Positions 33,271-42,156 of a DNA stretch of 64,000 nucleotides are shown here, piece after piece. The DNA is from Marivita sp030148515 (GTDB taxonomy: Bacteria; Pseudomonadota; Alphaproteobacteria; Rhodobacterales; Rhodobacteraceae). The position numbers and the translations under genes are program-made. The DNA lies in NCBI RefSeq assembly GCF_048006345.1, contig NZ_CP180351.1:1-64000 (forward strand). The letters are read 5' to 3'. A model generated the notes under the pieces. That model had not been told where the DNA came from. It made no database searches and saw only the letters and a program-made list of their open reading frames with translations. Position 1 is the first letter of the stretch. Each line of letters begins with the position of its first letter.

Positions 33271-34947
33271 ATGTCGTACAAGTCGGATATTGAGATTGCG
33301 CGCGAGGCGCAGAAGCGCCCGATCATGGAGATTGGAGAGAAGATCGGGATCGGGTCGGATGACCTTTTGCCCTATGGCCATGACAAGGCGAAGGTCAGCC
33401 AATCCTTTATCAACTCGGTGCAGGATCGTCCGAATGGCAAGCTGATCCTTGTGACCGCGATCAACCCGACGCCGGCGGGCGAGGGCAAGACGACGACGAC
33501 GGTGGGTCTGGGCGATGGTCTGAACCATATCGGCAAGAAGGCGATGGTCTGCATCCGCGAAGCCTCGCTTGGGCCAAACTTCGGCATGAAGGGCGGCGCT
33601 GCTGGCGGGGGCTATGCTCAGGTGGTTCCGATGGAGGACATGAACCTGCATTTCACCGGCGACTTCCACGCCATCACCAGCGCGCACAGCCTGCTGTCGG
33701 CGATGCTCGACAACCACATCTACTGGGGCAACGAGCTGGACATCGACACCCGCCGTGTCGTCTGGCGGCGTGTGGTCGACATGAACGACCGTGCGCTGCG
33801 CCAGATCACGTGCTCGTTGGGCGGTGTGGCCAATGGCTTTCCGCGCGAAGCAGGCTATGACATCACCGTGGCCTCCGAAGTCATGGCGATCCTGTGCCTC
33901 GCGAAAGACCTCAAGGATCTCGAAAAGCGGCTGGGCGACATGATCGTGGCCTACAAGCGCGACCGCAGCCCGGTCTTCTGCCGCGACATCAAGGCGGAAG
34001 GCGCGATGACGGTGCTGCTCAAGGATGCGATGCAGCCTAACCTCGTGCAGACGCTGGAAAACAACCCGGCCTTCGTGCATGGCGGCCCGTTCGCCAACAT
34101 CGCCCATGGCTGCAACTCGGTGATCGCAACCACAACCGCACTCAAGCTTGCTGATTACGTGGTGACGGAAGCGGGCTTCGGGGCCGATCTCGGTGCCGAG
34201 AAGTTCATGAACATCAAGTGCCGCAAGGCCGGCATTGCCCCGTCGGTGGTGGTCTGCGTGGCCACGGTGCGGGCGATGAAGATGAACGGTGGTGTCGCCA
34301 AGGCCGATCTCGGGGCCGAGAATGTGGAGGCGGTCAAGAAGGGCTGCCCGAACCTGGGCCGTCACATCGAGAACCTCAAATCCTTCGGCGTGCCGGTGGT
34401 TGTGGCGATCAACCACTTCGTCACCGACACCGAGGCCGAGGTCGACGCGATCAAGGCCTATGTGAAAGAGCATGGCGCCGAAGCGGTGCTGTCGCGCCAT
34501 TGGGAGCTGGGGTCGAAAGGATCGGCCGATCTGGCACGCAAGGTGGCCGAAGTGGCGGATGCGGGTCAGGCGAACTTTGCGCCGATCTACCCGGACGAGA
34601 TGTCTCTGGCCGACAAGATCCAGACCATCGCCAAGCGCATCTACCGCGCGGACGAGGCGCTGATGGATCAGAAGATCCGCGACCAGCTGAAGCTGTGGGA
34701 AGAGCAGGGCTATGGCCATCTGCCGGTCTGCATGGCCAAGACGCAGTATTCTTTCACCACCGATCCGAACCGCCGCGGCGCGCCGACCGGCCATTCGGTG
34801 CCGGTGCGCGAAGTGCGTCTGTCTGCCGGGGCGGGCTTTGTCGTGGTGGTCTGCGGTGAGATCATGACCATGCCGGGTCTGCCGCGGGTGCCGTCGGCGG
34901 AGAACATCCGCCTGAACGAGGCGGGCCAGATCGAAGGCTTGTTCTGA
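33271..34947 (+). CDS. fhs: Formate-tetrahydrofolate ligase
   Basis: A 558-residue enzyme that makes 10-formyl-THF from formate, ATP and THF. PTPAGEGKTTTTVGLGDGL is the ATP-binding signature near residue 67; REASLGPNFGMKGGAAGGGY and PNRRGAPTGHSVPVRE are also diagnostic. Full family length. It is followed by folD at 132 bp, separated by a long inverted repeat, so the two one-carbon genes probably share a transcript. G+C and codon use are strongly biased, as in highly expressed genes. Confidence 0.97.
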   Translation: MSYKSDIEIAREAQKRPIMEIGEKIGIGSDDLLPYGHDKAKVSQSFINSVQDRPNGKLILVTAINPTPAGEGKTTTTVGLGDGLNHIGKKAMVCIREASLGPNFGMKGGAAGGGYAQVVPMEDMNLHFTGDFHAITSAHSLLSAMLDNHIYWGNELDIDTRRVVWRRVVDMNDRALRQITCSLGGVANGFPREAGYDITVASEVMAILCLAKDLKDLEKRLGDMIVAYKRDRSPVFCRDIKAEGAMTVLLKDAMQPNLVQTLENNPAFVHGGPFANIAHGCNSVIATTTALKLADYVVTEAGFGADLGAEKFMNIKCRKAGIAPSVVVCVATVRAMKMNGGVAKADLGAENVEAVKKGCPNLGRHIENLKSFGVPVVVAINHFVTDTEAEVDAIKAYVKEHGAEAVLSRHWELGSKGSADLARKVAEVADAGQANFAPIYPDEMSLADKIQTIAKRIYRADEALMDQKIRDQLKLWEEQGYGHLPVCMAKTQYSFTTDPNRRGAPTGHSVPVREVRLSAGAGFVVVVCGEIMTMPGLPRVPSAENIRLNEAGQIEGLF

Positions 34948-34950
34948 GCC

Positions 34951-34997
34951 GATGGCGGGTGGGCGCTCGGGTTTGGCCCATCGCCCCACCCGCCATC
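34951..34997. repeat. 13-bp inverted repeat between fhs and folD
   Basis: GATGGCGGGTGGG (34951-34963) and CCCACCCGCCATC (34985-34997) are perfect complements around a 21-nt loop, 4 bp after the fhs stop. No T-run follows. It may stabilise the fhs mRNA 3' end or dampen read-through into folD. Confidence 0.7.
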
Positions 34998-35047
34998 CCG
35001 CAAGGTGCCCGTGACCAGCGGGCGGTCTTGGAGGGCATCTGGCGGAA

Positions 35048-35070
35048 TTGCGTATTTGAAAAGAGAAGAA
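35048..35070 (+). repeat. copy 2 of a 23-bp extragenic repeat (see 22716)
   Basis: This copy differs from 22716-22738 by one base and lies 9 bp upstream of the folD ATG. In both copies the downstream gene's frame is open through the repeat. Confidence 0.6.
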
Positions 35071-35079
35071 GGACGGATC

Positions 35080-35979
35080 ATGGGCGCTCGGATCATCGAC
35101 GGAAAGGCCTTTGCCGCCACTGTGCGCGGGCAGGTGGCAGGGCATGTCGCGCGGCTCAAGGCCGATCACGGCATCACGCCGGGTCTGGCGGTTGTGCTGG
35201 TGGGCGAGGACCCGGCGAGCGAGGTCTATGTCGCCGCCAAGCACAAGCAGACCGTCGAGGTCGGCATGGCCTCGTTCGAGCACAAGCTGCCTGCGGATGT
35301 GTCCGAGGCGGACCTTTTTGCGCTGATCGACCGGTTGAACGCCGATCCGAATGTGCATGGCATCCTGTGCCAGTTCCCGGTGCCGGATCATCTGGATGAA
35401 CGTGCTGTTGTCGCGCGGATTGATCCGGCCAAGGACGTGGACGGGTTGAGTGTGGTCAACGCCGGTCTTCTGGCCAGTGGCGAAAAGGGGCTGGTGTCCT
35501 GCACGCCGCTGGGGTGTCTTATGCTGCTTCGCGACCAGATCGATGCCATGTCGGGGCTGGACGCAGTTGTGATCGGGCGGTCAAACCTGTTCGGCAAGCC
35601 GATGGCGCAATTGCTGCTGCAGGAAAACTGCACCGTGACCATCGCGCATTCGCGGACCAAGGATTTGGCCGCTGTCTGCAAGCGCGCCGATATTCTGGTG
35701 GCCGCCGTGGGACGGGCCGAGATGGTCAAGGCCGACTGGGTCAAACCGGGGGCCACCGTGATCGACGTCGGCATCACCCGAATTCCGCATCCCGACAAAC
35801 CCGGCGCGACCAGGCTCCTCGGCGACGTCGATTTTGCGCAGGTGTCCGAGGTGGCCGGAGCGATCACACCCGTCCCCGGCGGCGTCGGCCCCATGACCAT
35901 CGCCTGCCTGCTCGCCAATACCCTCACCGCCTGCTGTAGGGCGCATGGCATTGAAGAACCCGAAGGGCTGACGGCCTGA
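35080..35979 (+). CDS. folD: Methylene-THF dehydrogenase / methenyl-THF cyclohydrolase
   Basis: A 299-residue bifunctional enzyme interconverting 5,10-methylene- and 10-formyl-THF with NADP. SEVYVAAKHK holds the catalytic Lys, GILCQFPVPDHLDE the substrate loop, VIGRSNLFGKPMAQLLL the NADP site and PVPGGVGPMTIACLL the C-terminal signature. The ATG at 35080 gives MGARIIDGK, the family N-terminus; an upstream in-frame ATG lies before the 23-bp repeat. It works with Fhs in the same pathway. Confidence 0.96.
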   Translation: MGARIIDGKAFAATVRGQVAGHVARLKADHGITPGLAVVLVGEDPASEVYVAAKHKQTVEVGMASFEHKLPADVSEADLFALIDRLNADPNVHGILCQFPVPDHLDERAVVARIDPAKDVDGLSVVNAGLLASGEKGLVSCTPLGCLMLLRDQIDAMSGLDAVVIGRSNLFGKPMAQLLLQENCTVTIAHSRTKDLAAVCKRADILVAAVGRAEMVKADWVKPGATVIDVGITRIPHPDKPGATRLLGDVDFAQVSEVAGAITPVPGGVGPMTIACLLANTLTACCRAHGIEEPEGLTA

Positions 35980-35986
35980 GCCCCGC

Positions 35987-36004
35987 GCCGGGCGATCGCC
36001 CGGC
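35987..36004. terminator. palindrome between convergent folD and speB
   Basis: GCCGGGCGATCGCCCGGC is a perfect 18-base palindrome in the 29-bp gap between the two stop codons. It could form a stable hairpin on either transcript but has no T-run. Confidence 0.45.
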
Positions 36005-36008
36005 CTTC

Positions 36009-36953
36009 CTACGCCTGCGCCTTGGGCAACGCGCACAACATCTCAAACAGAAGATTCGATGCGATCAGGGCGGTGGTGCCCGTGGTGTCGAAGGGCGGCG
36101 ATACTTCAACCAGATCACCGCCGACGAGGTTCAAGCCAGCGCAGCCGCGCACGATTTCAAGCGCCTGCCATGTGCTGAGGCCGCCCATCTCGACCGTGCC
36201 GGTGCCCGGGGCGAAAGCAGGGTCGAGGCTGTCGATGTCGTAGCTGAGATAAACCGGCGCATCGCCGATCTTGGCGCGGATTTCGGCCATCAAAGGGGCC
36301 AGTGACTTATACCAACATTGCTCCGCCGGGATAACGTTCCAGCCCTGATTGCGTGCCCAGTTCCAGTCGTCCGGGGAATACCCCGATCCACGCAAGCCGA
36401 TCTGCCAGACCTTGTCGTTCTGCAGGCAGCCTTCTTCCCACGCGCGGCGGAAGGGGGTGCCGTGGGCTTCTTTCTCGCCGAACATCTCATCGCTGGTGTC
36501 GGCATGGGCATCCACATGGATCAGCGCGACGGGTCCGTGTTTTTCCTTGATCGCGCGCAGGATGGGCCATGTCAGTGTGTGGTCACCGCCCAATGTCAGC
36601 GGGATCGTGTCATGTTTGAGGATCTCGCGGTAATGGTCGGTGATGATGCCGATGGTTTTCTTCAAATCGAAGGTGTTCACCGCCACGTCGCCGATATCCG
36701 CCACCTGCATACACTCGAACGGCGCCGCCCCTGTGGCCATGTTATAGGGGCGCATCATGCGGCTTTCTTCGCGAATTTGGCGCGGGCCAAGCCGTGTTCC
36801 GGGGCGGTTCGACGCGCCGTGGTCCATCGGGATGCCGACAAAGCACGCATCCAGCCCTTCGGCGGTGGGCTGCGCGGGCAGGCGCATCATCGTGTTGGGG
36901 CCGGAGAACCGGGGGGATGTGTTGCCGCCCAAGGGCTGGTTGTATGTCGGCAT
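36009..36953 (-). CDS. speB: Agmatinase (ureohydrolase family)
   Basis: A 314-residue Mn enzyme of the arginase/agmatinase family. Metal ligands are visible in GGDHTLTWPILRA (His), IHVDAHADTSD (Asp-His-Asp) and SYDIDSLDPAFAPGTG (two Asp). It would convert agmatine to putrescine and urea, although guanidinobutyrase or a related ureohydrolase cannot be excluded from motifs. AGGAA precedes the ATG. It lies 11 bp downstream of the hotdog thioesterase gene on the same strand. Confidence 0.9.
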   Translation of the reverse strand: MPTYNQPLGGNTSPRFSGPNTMMRLPAQPTAEGLDACFVGIPMDHGASNRPGTRLGPRQIREESRMMRPYNMATGAAPFECMQVADIGDVAVNTFDLKKTIGIITDHYREILKHDTIPLTLGGDHTLTWPILRAIKEKHGPVALIHVDAHADTSDEMFGEKEAHGTPFRRAWEEGCLQNDKVWQIGLRGSGYSPDDWNWARNQGWNVIPAEQCWYKSLAPLMAEIRAKIGDAPVYLSYDIDSLDPAFAPGTGTVEMGGLSTWQALEIVRGCAGLNLVGGDLVEVSPPFDTTGTTALIASNLLFEMLCALPKAQA

Positions 36954-36964
36954 TTACTGTTCCT

Positions 36965-37378
36965 TTACAGGTCGACGGGCATCATGGTGCCCATGAGGCT
37001 GGCAATGTGGCGTTCGGTACCATCGGATTCAGCGTAAACATCAGAGGCGACGACAATCAGACGCCGTCCGGGTTTGATCACGCGGCCACGGGCGATAAGG
37101 CGGTCGCCGATGGCCGGGGCCAGCAGGTTTATCTTGATCTCGGCAGTCACGACCTCCTGGGTATCCGGGATCAGCGTCAGGGCGGCATAACCCGCTGCGC
37201 TGTCGCCGATGGAAAACGTCAGGCCCGCATGACCGAAGCCTTGCTGCTGGCGCGATCCGGGCAGGATCGGGGCGCTTATGGTCGCGGTGCCCTCGCCGGT
37301 TTCGACAAGTTCTGCGCCCAAGGTTGCCATCATGGACTGGCTGTCGAAGCTGGCTTGAATGCGTGGGTTCGTGCTCAT
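36965..37378 (-). CDS. PaaI-type hotdog thioesterase
   Basis: A 137-residue protein with the PaaI/YdiI hotdog pattern: SRQQQGFGHAGLTFSIGDSA (HGG-like catalytic region, here GHAG), YAALTLIPDTQEVVTAEIKI, and ARGRVIKPGRRLIVVASDVYA. It probably hydrolyses an acyl-CoA; the substrate is unknown. The ATG at 37378 is preferred to a TTG two codons upstream. It is probably co-transcribed with speB. Confidence 0.85.
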   Translation of the reverse strand: MSTNPRIQASFDSQSMMATLGAELVETGEGTATISAPILPGSRQQQGFGHAGLTFSIGDSAAGYAALTLIPDTQEVVTAEIKINLLAPAIGDRLIARGRVIKPGRRLIVVASDVYAESDGTERHIASLMGTMMPVDL

Positions 37379-37405
37379 GCGCAAACAGTGAGCATGCCGC
37401 GTGGG

Positions 37406-38086
37406 TCAAGACAAGGGGGCGAGGCCCGGCATCGGGATTTTGCAGGGCTTGGGTCCGGTCAGAATGGCCTGTGCGTGCGGTGACATCAGTCTGGTCAGCG
37501 CGGGATCATGGCTGTGCAATCCACCGGTGAAGGCGCCGTAAGCGGGCAGGATCAGGCGTGTTTCGTCAAACAGGAAACAGGGCCGTGTCAAGGCGCGACC
37601 GCGCAGCGACAGCGTGGCTTTGGGATGGTAGTGGCCTGAGACTTCGCCGGGCGTCGGGGTGGGTTCCGCGATATGGCGAAAGTGCAGGGGGCCAATGATG
37701 AGACTGCGTCGGTGGGTGCCGCCAAGCTGCACGGGACCCGGATCGTGATTGCCTTCGATCCAGACCCAATCGAGACCTGCTTGGAGCGTTGTGAGGCTCA
37801 AGAGGTCGGACTCGGGCAGCGCTGTTTGCAGCGTAGGTGCGTCGAAGCTGTCGCCTAGGCAAATCACGCGACGGGCTTTGGTCGCAGTCAGATCGCCCGA
37901 CAATCGGGTCAGTGTTTCGGTTGTTTCGTAGGGCGGCAATTGCGCGCCACCAAAGCGCGCGGCGCGGGCGGATTTGCCAAGATGCAGGTCAGACACGACG
38001 AGCAGTTCTTGCGCTGGCCAAAATAACCCGCCCGTTGGCAGGGCGTGCAGGGTTTCGGACTGGAAAGAAAACTCAAGCGCGTTCAT
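37406..38086 (-). CDS. pdeM: PdeM-like metallophosphoesterase
   Basis: A 226-residue calcineurin-like phosphoesterase. The metal motifs are VVSDLHLGK, CLGDSFD, IEGNHDPG and SGHYHP. These match the ligase-associated DNA damage response nuclease family (PdeM), which elsewhere lies beside an Lhr-like helicase and an ATP-dependent ligase. Neither partner is next to it here. The ATG at 38086 (MNALEFSFQ) is the likely start. Confidence 0.85.
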   Translation of the reverse strand: MNALEFSFQSETLHALPTGGLFWPAQELLVVSDLHLGKSARAARFGGAQLPPYETTETLTRLSGDLTATKARRVICLGDSFDAPTLQTALPESDLLSLTTLQAGLDWVWIEGNHDPGPVQLGGTHRRSLIIGPLHFRHIAEPTPTPGEVSGHYHPKATLSLRGRALTRPCFLFDETRLILPAYGAFTGGLHSHDPALTRLMSPHAQAILTGPKPCKIPMPGLAPLS

Positions 38087-38137
38087 GCTTTGTTCATCGC
38101 CGGACCTTACAACGATGGCAAGGGCCAATGACCCCTG

Positions 38138-39124
38138 TCACAACATGGCGGGCACCACCTGATCGGGTGGGCGGTGTCCATCGGCAAAAGTTTTGACGTT
38201 GATGATGACTTTCTCGCCCATCTCAAGGCGGCCTTCCTGCGTGGCCGACCCCATATGGGGGAGCATGACGACATTCGGCATGTTGCGCAGTTCGGGATTG
38301 CCGCGATGGCCGTGTTCGTACACGTCAAGCCCTGCGCCGGCCAATTCACCCGCCTTGAGCATGCGGGTCAGGGCGTTTTCGTCGATCACCTCGCCGCGCG
38401 AGGTGTTCACGATCACCGCGCTGGGTTTGAGAAGTTTGAGCCGCCGCGCGTTGAGCAGGTGGAAAGTAGAAGGCGTATGCGGGCAATTGACCGACAGAAT
38501 ATCCATGCGCGCGACCATCTGGTCGAGGCTTTCCCAATAGGTCGCCTCAAGCGCGTCTTCGATCTCGGGGCGAAGGCGGCGACGGTTGTGGTAATGGATC
38601 TGCATGCCAAAGGCTTTGGCACGGCGCGCAACCGCCTGACCAATGCGTCCCATGCCAAGAATGCCAAGACGGCGCCCACCCAGACGACCGCCCAGAAACG
38701 CTGTCGGCGCCCATCCTTCCCAATCGCCGGTCTGCATCACGCTAAGGCCTTCGGGAATGCGGCGGGTCACGCTGAGCATGAGGGCAAGGACCATGTCGGC
38801 GGTATCTTCGGTGACCACGCCGGGGGTGTTTGAAACAAGGATGCCGCGGCTGCGGGCCGTGTCGACGTCGATGTGATCGACCCCGGCACCGAAATTGGCG
38901 ATCAGGCGAAGCTGGTCTCCGGCCTGACCGATCAGACCGGCGTCGATCCTGTCAGTGACGGTCGGGACAAGGACGTCGGCGACTTTGACCGCCTCGATCA
39001 ACTCGGCTTGGGTCATCGGTTCATCGCTGTCCCGGAGGCGGACGTCGAACAGTTCTTTCAGGCGTGTCTCGACGGCGTCCGGCAAACGTCGCGTGACGAC
39101 AACACTCAGACGTTTTGATGGCAT
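38138..39124 (-). CDS. D-2-hydroxyacid dehydrogenase (glyoxylate reductase-like)
   Basis: A 328-residue NAD(P)-dependent dehydrogenase. The Rossmann motif is LGILGMGRIGQAVARRA, NTSRGEVIDENAL carries the catalytic Arg region, and LPHMGSATQEGR holds the His. The catalytic domain has NFGAGVDHIDVDTARSRGI. It probably reduces glyoxylate or hydroxypyruvate, but the substrate is not certain. The ATG at 39124 gives MPSKRLSVVVTRRL; the frame upstream is not conserved in character. Confidence 0.9.
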   Translation of the reverse strand: MPSKRLSVVVTRRLPDAVETRLKELFDVRLRDSDEPMTQAELIEAVKVADVLVPTVTDRIDAGLIGQAGDQLRLIANFGAGVDHIDVDTARSRGILVSNTPGVVTEDTADMVLALMLSVTRRIPEGLSVMQTGDWEGWAPTAFLGGRLGGRRLGILGMGRIGQAVARRAKAFGMQIHYHNRRRLRPEIEDALEATYWESLDQMVARMDILSVNCPHTPSTFHLLNARRLKLLKPSAVIVNTSRGEVIDENALTRMLKAGELAGAGLDVYEHGHRGNPELRNMPNVVMLPHMGSATQEGRLEMGEKVIINVKTFADGHRPPDQVVPAML

Positions 39125-39242
39125 GCTTTCGCTCCCACTACTTCCCCGGCGTGTCAGGTTTTGGCACAGTGTCCCAAAGGCGCGGCGGGCACAAGAACCT
39201 GCCGCCAAAAACCAAAAAACCAAGCAAATTGAGGCGCATCAC

Positions 39243-39764
39243 ATGAGCTGGCTTTCGTTACGGGCGTTGATGGGTGGTTCCCTGTCCGTCGCATTGATCA
39301 TCGGACTGCTGAGTTCCGGCCCCGCGATGGCCGCAGATCGTGGTTCGGTGACGAATTTGCCATTGCCGCGCTTCGTTTCCATGAAGGCGAGCGAGGGCAA
39401 TGTCCGGCGTGGCCCGTCGCTGTCGCACCGAATCGACTGGGTCTACAAACGTCGCAACATGCCGTTGCAGATCACGGCAGAGCATGAACATTGGCGTCGC
39501 GTTCAGGACCGCGACGGGGCCGGCGGCTGGGTGCATTATTCGCTGCTGTCCGGGGTGCGCACGGCGATTGTCGAAGTCGACTTGCTTAACCTTTATGCGC
39601 GGCCGGATTCTTCGACCCAGGTCAACGCGCAATTGGCTTTGGGTGTCGTGGCTGAGGTTCGCGAATGTCTGCCCGACTGGTGCGAATTGTCGGCTGGCGG
39701 TTACCGCGGATGGGCGCGCAAGGGATCCTATTGGGGCGTTCTGCCAGAAGAGGTTTTCGAGTAA
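39243..39764 (+). CDS. Exported SH3-like domain protein
   Basis: A 173-residue protein with a signal peptide (ALMGGSLSVALIIGLLSSGP, cleavage after AMA) and two bacterial SH3 (YgiM-like) repeats. The first is SMKASEGNVRRGPSLSHRID...GGWVHYSLLSG, the second VDLLNLYARPDSSTQVNAQL...GGYRGWARKGSYWG. Such domains bind cell wall or peptides in the periplasm. The likely role is envelope maintenance. It is divergent from the dehydrogenase gene. Confidence 0.85.
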   Translation: MSWLSLRALMGGSLSVALIIGLLSSGPAMAADRGSVTNLPLPRFVSMKASEGNVRRGPSLSHRIDWVYKRRNMPLQITAEHEHWRRVQDRDGAGGWVHYSLLSGVRTAIVEVDLLNLYARPDSSTQVNAQLALGVVAEVRECLPDWCELSAGGYRGWARKGSYWGVLPEEVFE

Positions 39765-39796
39765 TCCAGCACGGGAATTGACCTGACTCGTGAGGG

Positions 39797-40861
39797 TCAG
39801 GCTGCCTGATGAATAAGGATCGCCGCTTCGGACGAGGACAGGTTGCGCCGCGCAAAGTTGCCATAGCCTTGCGGGTTGAATTCGACGCTGGGCAGCATGT
39901 CCCGCAGACGCGCGCGATCCGCTGGGTCCAAGGTCGACAAGGCGGCATTTGCGGGGTGAAAACTTTCCGACTCGACTCCATTGGCGAACAGGATTTCGTG
40001 CTGCGGCAAGAGCATGTGCACATAGGTGATTTCGCGCACATTCAGGTCAATCGACACGCGTTCATGGTCTACCAGATCACGCGCGGCAACCAGAACTTCG
40101 GGCGTGTTGAAAAGATCCATCGCGACGCGACCCTTGACCAGCATCCGATGCTCGGGTGACACCAATAGATCTTCGTCAGGCTCATCCAGCCCGAACAATC
40201 CCGCGCGGATGCGGATCGGACGCAGTTTCGGCATCGCGAACAACCGCGCACCGCTCATACGGCGCTGACCCATCCATTGGATCGGCTGGCATCCGTTGTC
40301 TTTCGTCTGCACGAGGTCGCCTTCGCGCAACTCCTCAATGAGTTTGACACCGTCGGGCGTCAGAATGCGCGTTCCGGGTGTAAAGCAGATCACAGCGCCT
40401 TGGTGTTCGGCATCACTTTGCGTGATCGTATTCACCAATGATGCGTGAACGACCCACAGGTCGCTGTTTTTCGGCGGCAAAGAATTCAGGAACATCAGCA
40501 GCGGTGGTTTGCGCGTGCCTGACTCGATCAGTGTGACGGTGTAGGTGCTGCGGCCATCCGTCAGGACAAAGCACTTGTCGGCGATCGGGTGGTCAACCGC
40601 GATGACGCTCAGGTCGGTGGTGTCTTCGATGGCCGCCCCAACCAGACGTCGCACCATGCGCGCCGCCCGTTTCCGGCGATCCGCCTCTCCCTCCGCATCG
40701 TCCAGTCGCAACAGGTCGTTCGGTCCATCCACGCGGACGGCCTCACCTTCCCAACCCCAAGTCACACCGACCTTCAGGAAATCGACCGGAGCCGACTGAA
40801 GCGTGTCTATATTTGTCTGCGACCAGGAGATGACGAACGTGCCATTGTAAGCCGTTCCCAT
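39797..40861 (-). CDS. Hint-domain (hedgehog/intein-type) protein
   Basis: A 354-residue protein. An N-terminal region of about 155 residues (beginning MGTAYNGTFVISWSQTNI) has no named family. Then AVICFTPGTRILTPDGVKLI begins a Hint domain with the autocatalytic Cys, continuing through LREGDLVQTKDNGCQPI, VSPEHRMLVKG (the TxxH-like block, here SPEH) and HILPQ-like HMLLPQHEILFANG. Hint domains catalyse N-S acyl shift and self-cleavage. Rhodobacterales have many such proteins of unknown role. There is no signal peptide. Confidence 0.85.
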   Translation of the reverse strand: MGTAYNGTFVISWSQTNIDTLQSAPVDFLKVGVTWGWEGEAVRVDGPNDLLRLDDAEGEADRRKRAARMVRRLVGAAIEDTTDLSVIAVDHPIADKCFVLTDGRSTYTVTLIESGTRKPPLLMFLNSLPPKNSDLWVVHASLVNTITQSDAEHQGAVICFTPGTRILTPDGVKLIEELREGDLVQTKDNGCQPIQWMGQRRMSGARLFAMPKLRPIRIRAGLFGLDEPDEDLLVSPEHRMLVKGRVAMDLFNTPEVLVAARDLVDHERVSIDLNVREITYVHMLLPQHEILFANGVESESFHPANAALSTLDPADRARLRDMLPSVEFNPQGYGNFARRNLSSSEAAILIHQAA

Positions 40862-41013
40862 GTTCCTGAATGCCTGCTCTCTTTAGTTTTATTTTTTATC
40901 TAAAGTTAGCGCGCGTTGCGCAGGTGTGCAGGCAAAATTACGCCAACGTGCAGCTTTGCCGCAAATTTATTGCGCACCGTGATTCTTGGGCAACGGGTGA
41001 CGCAGGGTAAGCG

Positions 41014-42075
41014 CTATTCTGCTGGGTTGAACCCGACGATCAACTGCCGCAAGCCAAAAGCGGCCCCGGCAAAAATTGCGAGAAAAGTCACTGGTGCGCT
41101 CAAGGCGAGGACGGAAAAGGCGCTGATACCCTGGCCGACGGTGCAGCCCAGAGCGATGACCGCTCCTGCGCCCATCAGCGCTGCGCCAAAGATCTGGCGC
41201 CGCAATTCCCGCGGGTCTTCGCAGGCTTCCCAGCGGAAATGTCCCTTAATGAGCGATCCGATGAAGGCACCCAGCCAGACACCTGCAACCGATCCAACGG
41301 CAAAGCTGACTGGCTGTGCCGAGCCGATCATCCACCACAGGATGCTTTCGCCCAAGGGCGCGGCAAAGCTGTGCGACACGACAGGCAGCGCTTCGAAGCC
41401 GGTGTTGGCCACCCATGACGTGCCAGCCCAGCCACTGATGATGGCCAGACCGACCACGACCGCCCAGACAGCCGATTTGGGGTTGTCAGCAAAGGCGCGC
41501 GAGCTGGCAGAGATGGCCAGCACGATCAGGCCGATGCTCAGTCCGATTGCTGTTGAGGAAACGCCGGTCCAATGCGCGGTCGCATGCGCGATACCGGGGG
41601 GCACGTCGCCGGGGAGAACAGGGCTTTGCGGGAACAGCATGTCCCGCAAGGGGGCCAGCGGGCCGCTTAGAACGACATAGGTCGACACGCCCATGACAAG
41701 CACAATGACAAAGCTGCGCAGGTCGCCGCCGCCCAACCGGGCCACCGCGCCGTAACCGCAGTTTCCGGCAAGTGCCATGCCATAGCCGAACATCAGACCG
41801 CCTACGACCGAGGCCCAGGGCAACCAGTTGATCGACAGGTAATAGGTCGTCCCGGCATCAACGAGACCGGCCCCCATGAGGGCGAAACTGCCAACGATCG
41901 CGGTGCCGATGGCAATGCCCCACATGCGGATACGGGTATCAGAGCCGCCATAAAGCAGGTCTTCGATCGCGCCCAATGTGCAAAATCGGCCAAGTCTTGC
42001 GGCCAGTCCCAGAAGGACACCACCAAATAATCCAACGGCGGCCACAATGATGTGCTCCGGAACGCTCTCCAGCAT
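41014..42075 (-). CDS. soxT: YeeE/YedE transporter of the sox locus
   Basis: A 353-residue inner-membrane protein with about nine to ten helices. The family Cys motifs are ARLGRFCTLGAIED, AGNCGYGAVARLGGG and ALGCTVGQGISAFS. Genes of this type beside soxR/soxS are called soxT and are thought to import or signal sulfur compounds for SoxR de-repression. The ATG at 42075 is preferred over one at 42108. It is the last gene of the leftward soxS-soxR-soxT unit. Confidence 0.85.
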   Translation of the reverse strand: MLESVPEHIIVAAVGLFGGVLLGLAARLGRFCTLGAIEDLLYGGSDTRIRMWGIAIGTAIVGSFALMGAGLVDAGTTYYLSINWLPWASVVGGLMFGYGMALAGNCGYGAVARLGGGDLRSFVIVLVMGVSTYVVLSGPLAPLRDMLFPQSPVLPGDVPPGIAHATAHWTGVSSTAIGLSIGLIVLAISASSRAFADNPKSAVWAVVVGLAIISGWAGTSWVANTGFEALPVVSHSFAAPLGESILWWMIGSAQPVSFAVGSVAGVWLGAFIGSLIKGHFRWEACEDPRELRRQIFGAALMGAGAVIALGCTVGQGISAFSVLALSAPVTFLAIFAGAAFGLRQLIVGFNPAE

Positions 42076-42156
42076 GTGCTGTCCTCCCAAGACAGGCTCC
42101 CGCGTCAAGTATGCGGTCAGCGCGATGTGAGAGCAAGGAAAGAGTAGAGGGCGGCT

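Noticed and set aside
33199..35391. A 730-codon minus-strand frame opposite fhs and folD
   Set aside because: It spans two well-recognised plus-strand genes and has a His/Arg-rich composition typical of antisense reading of biased codons.
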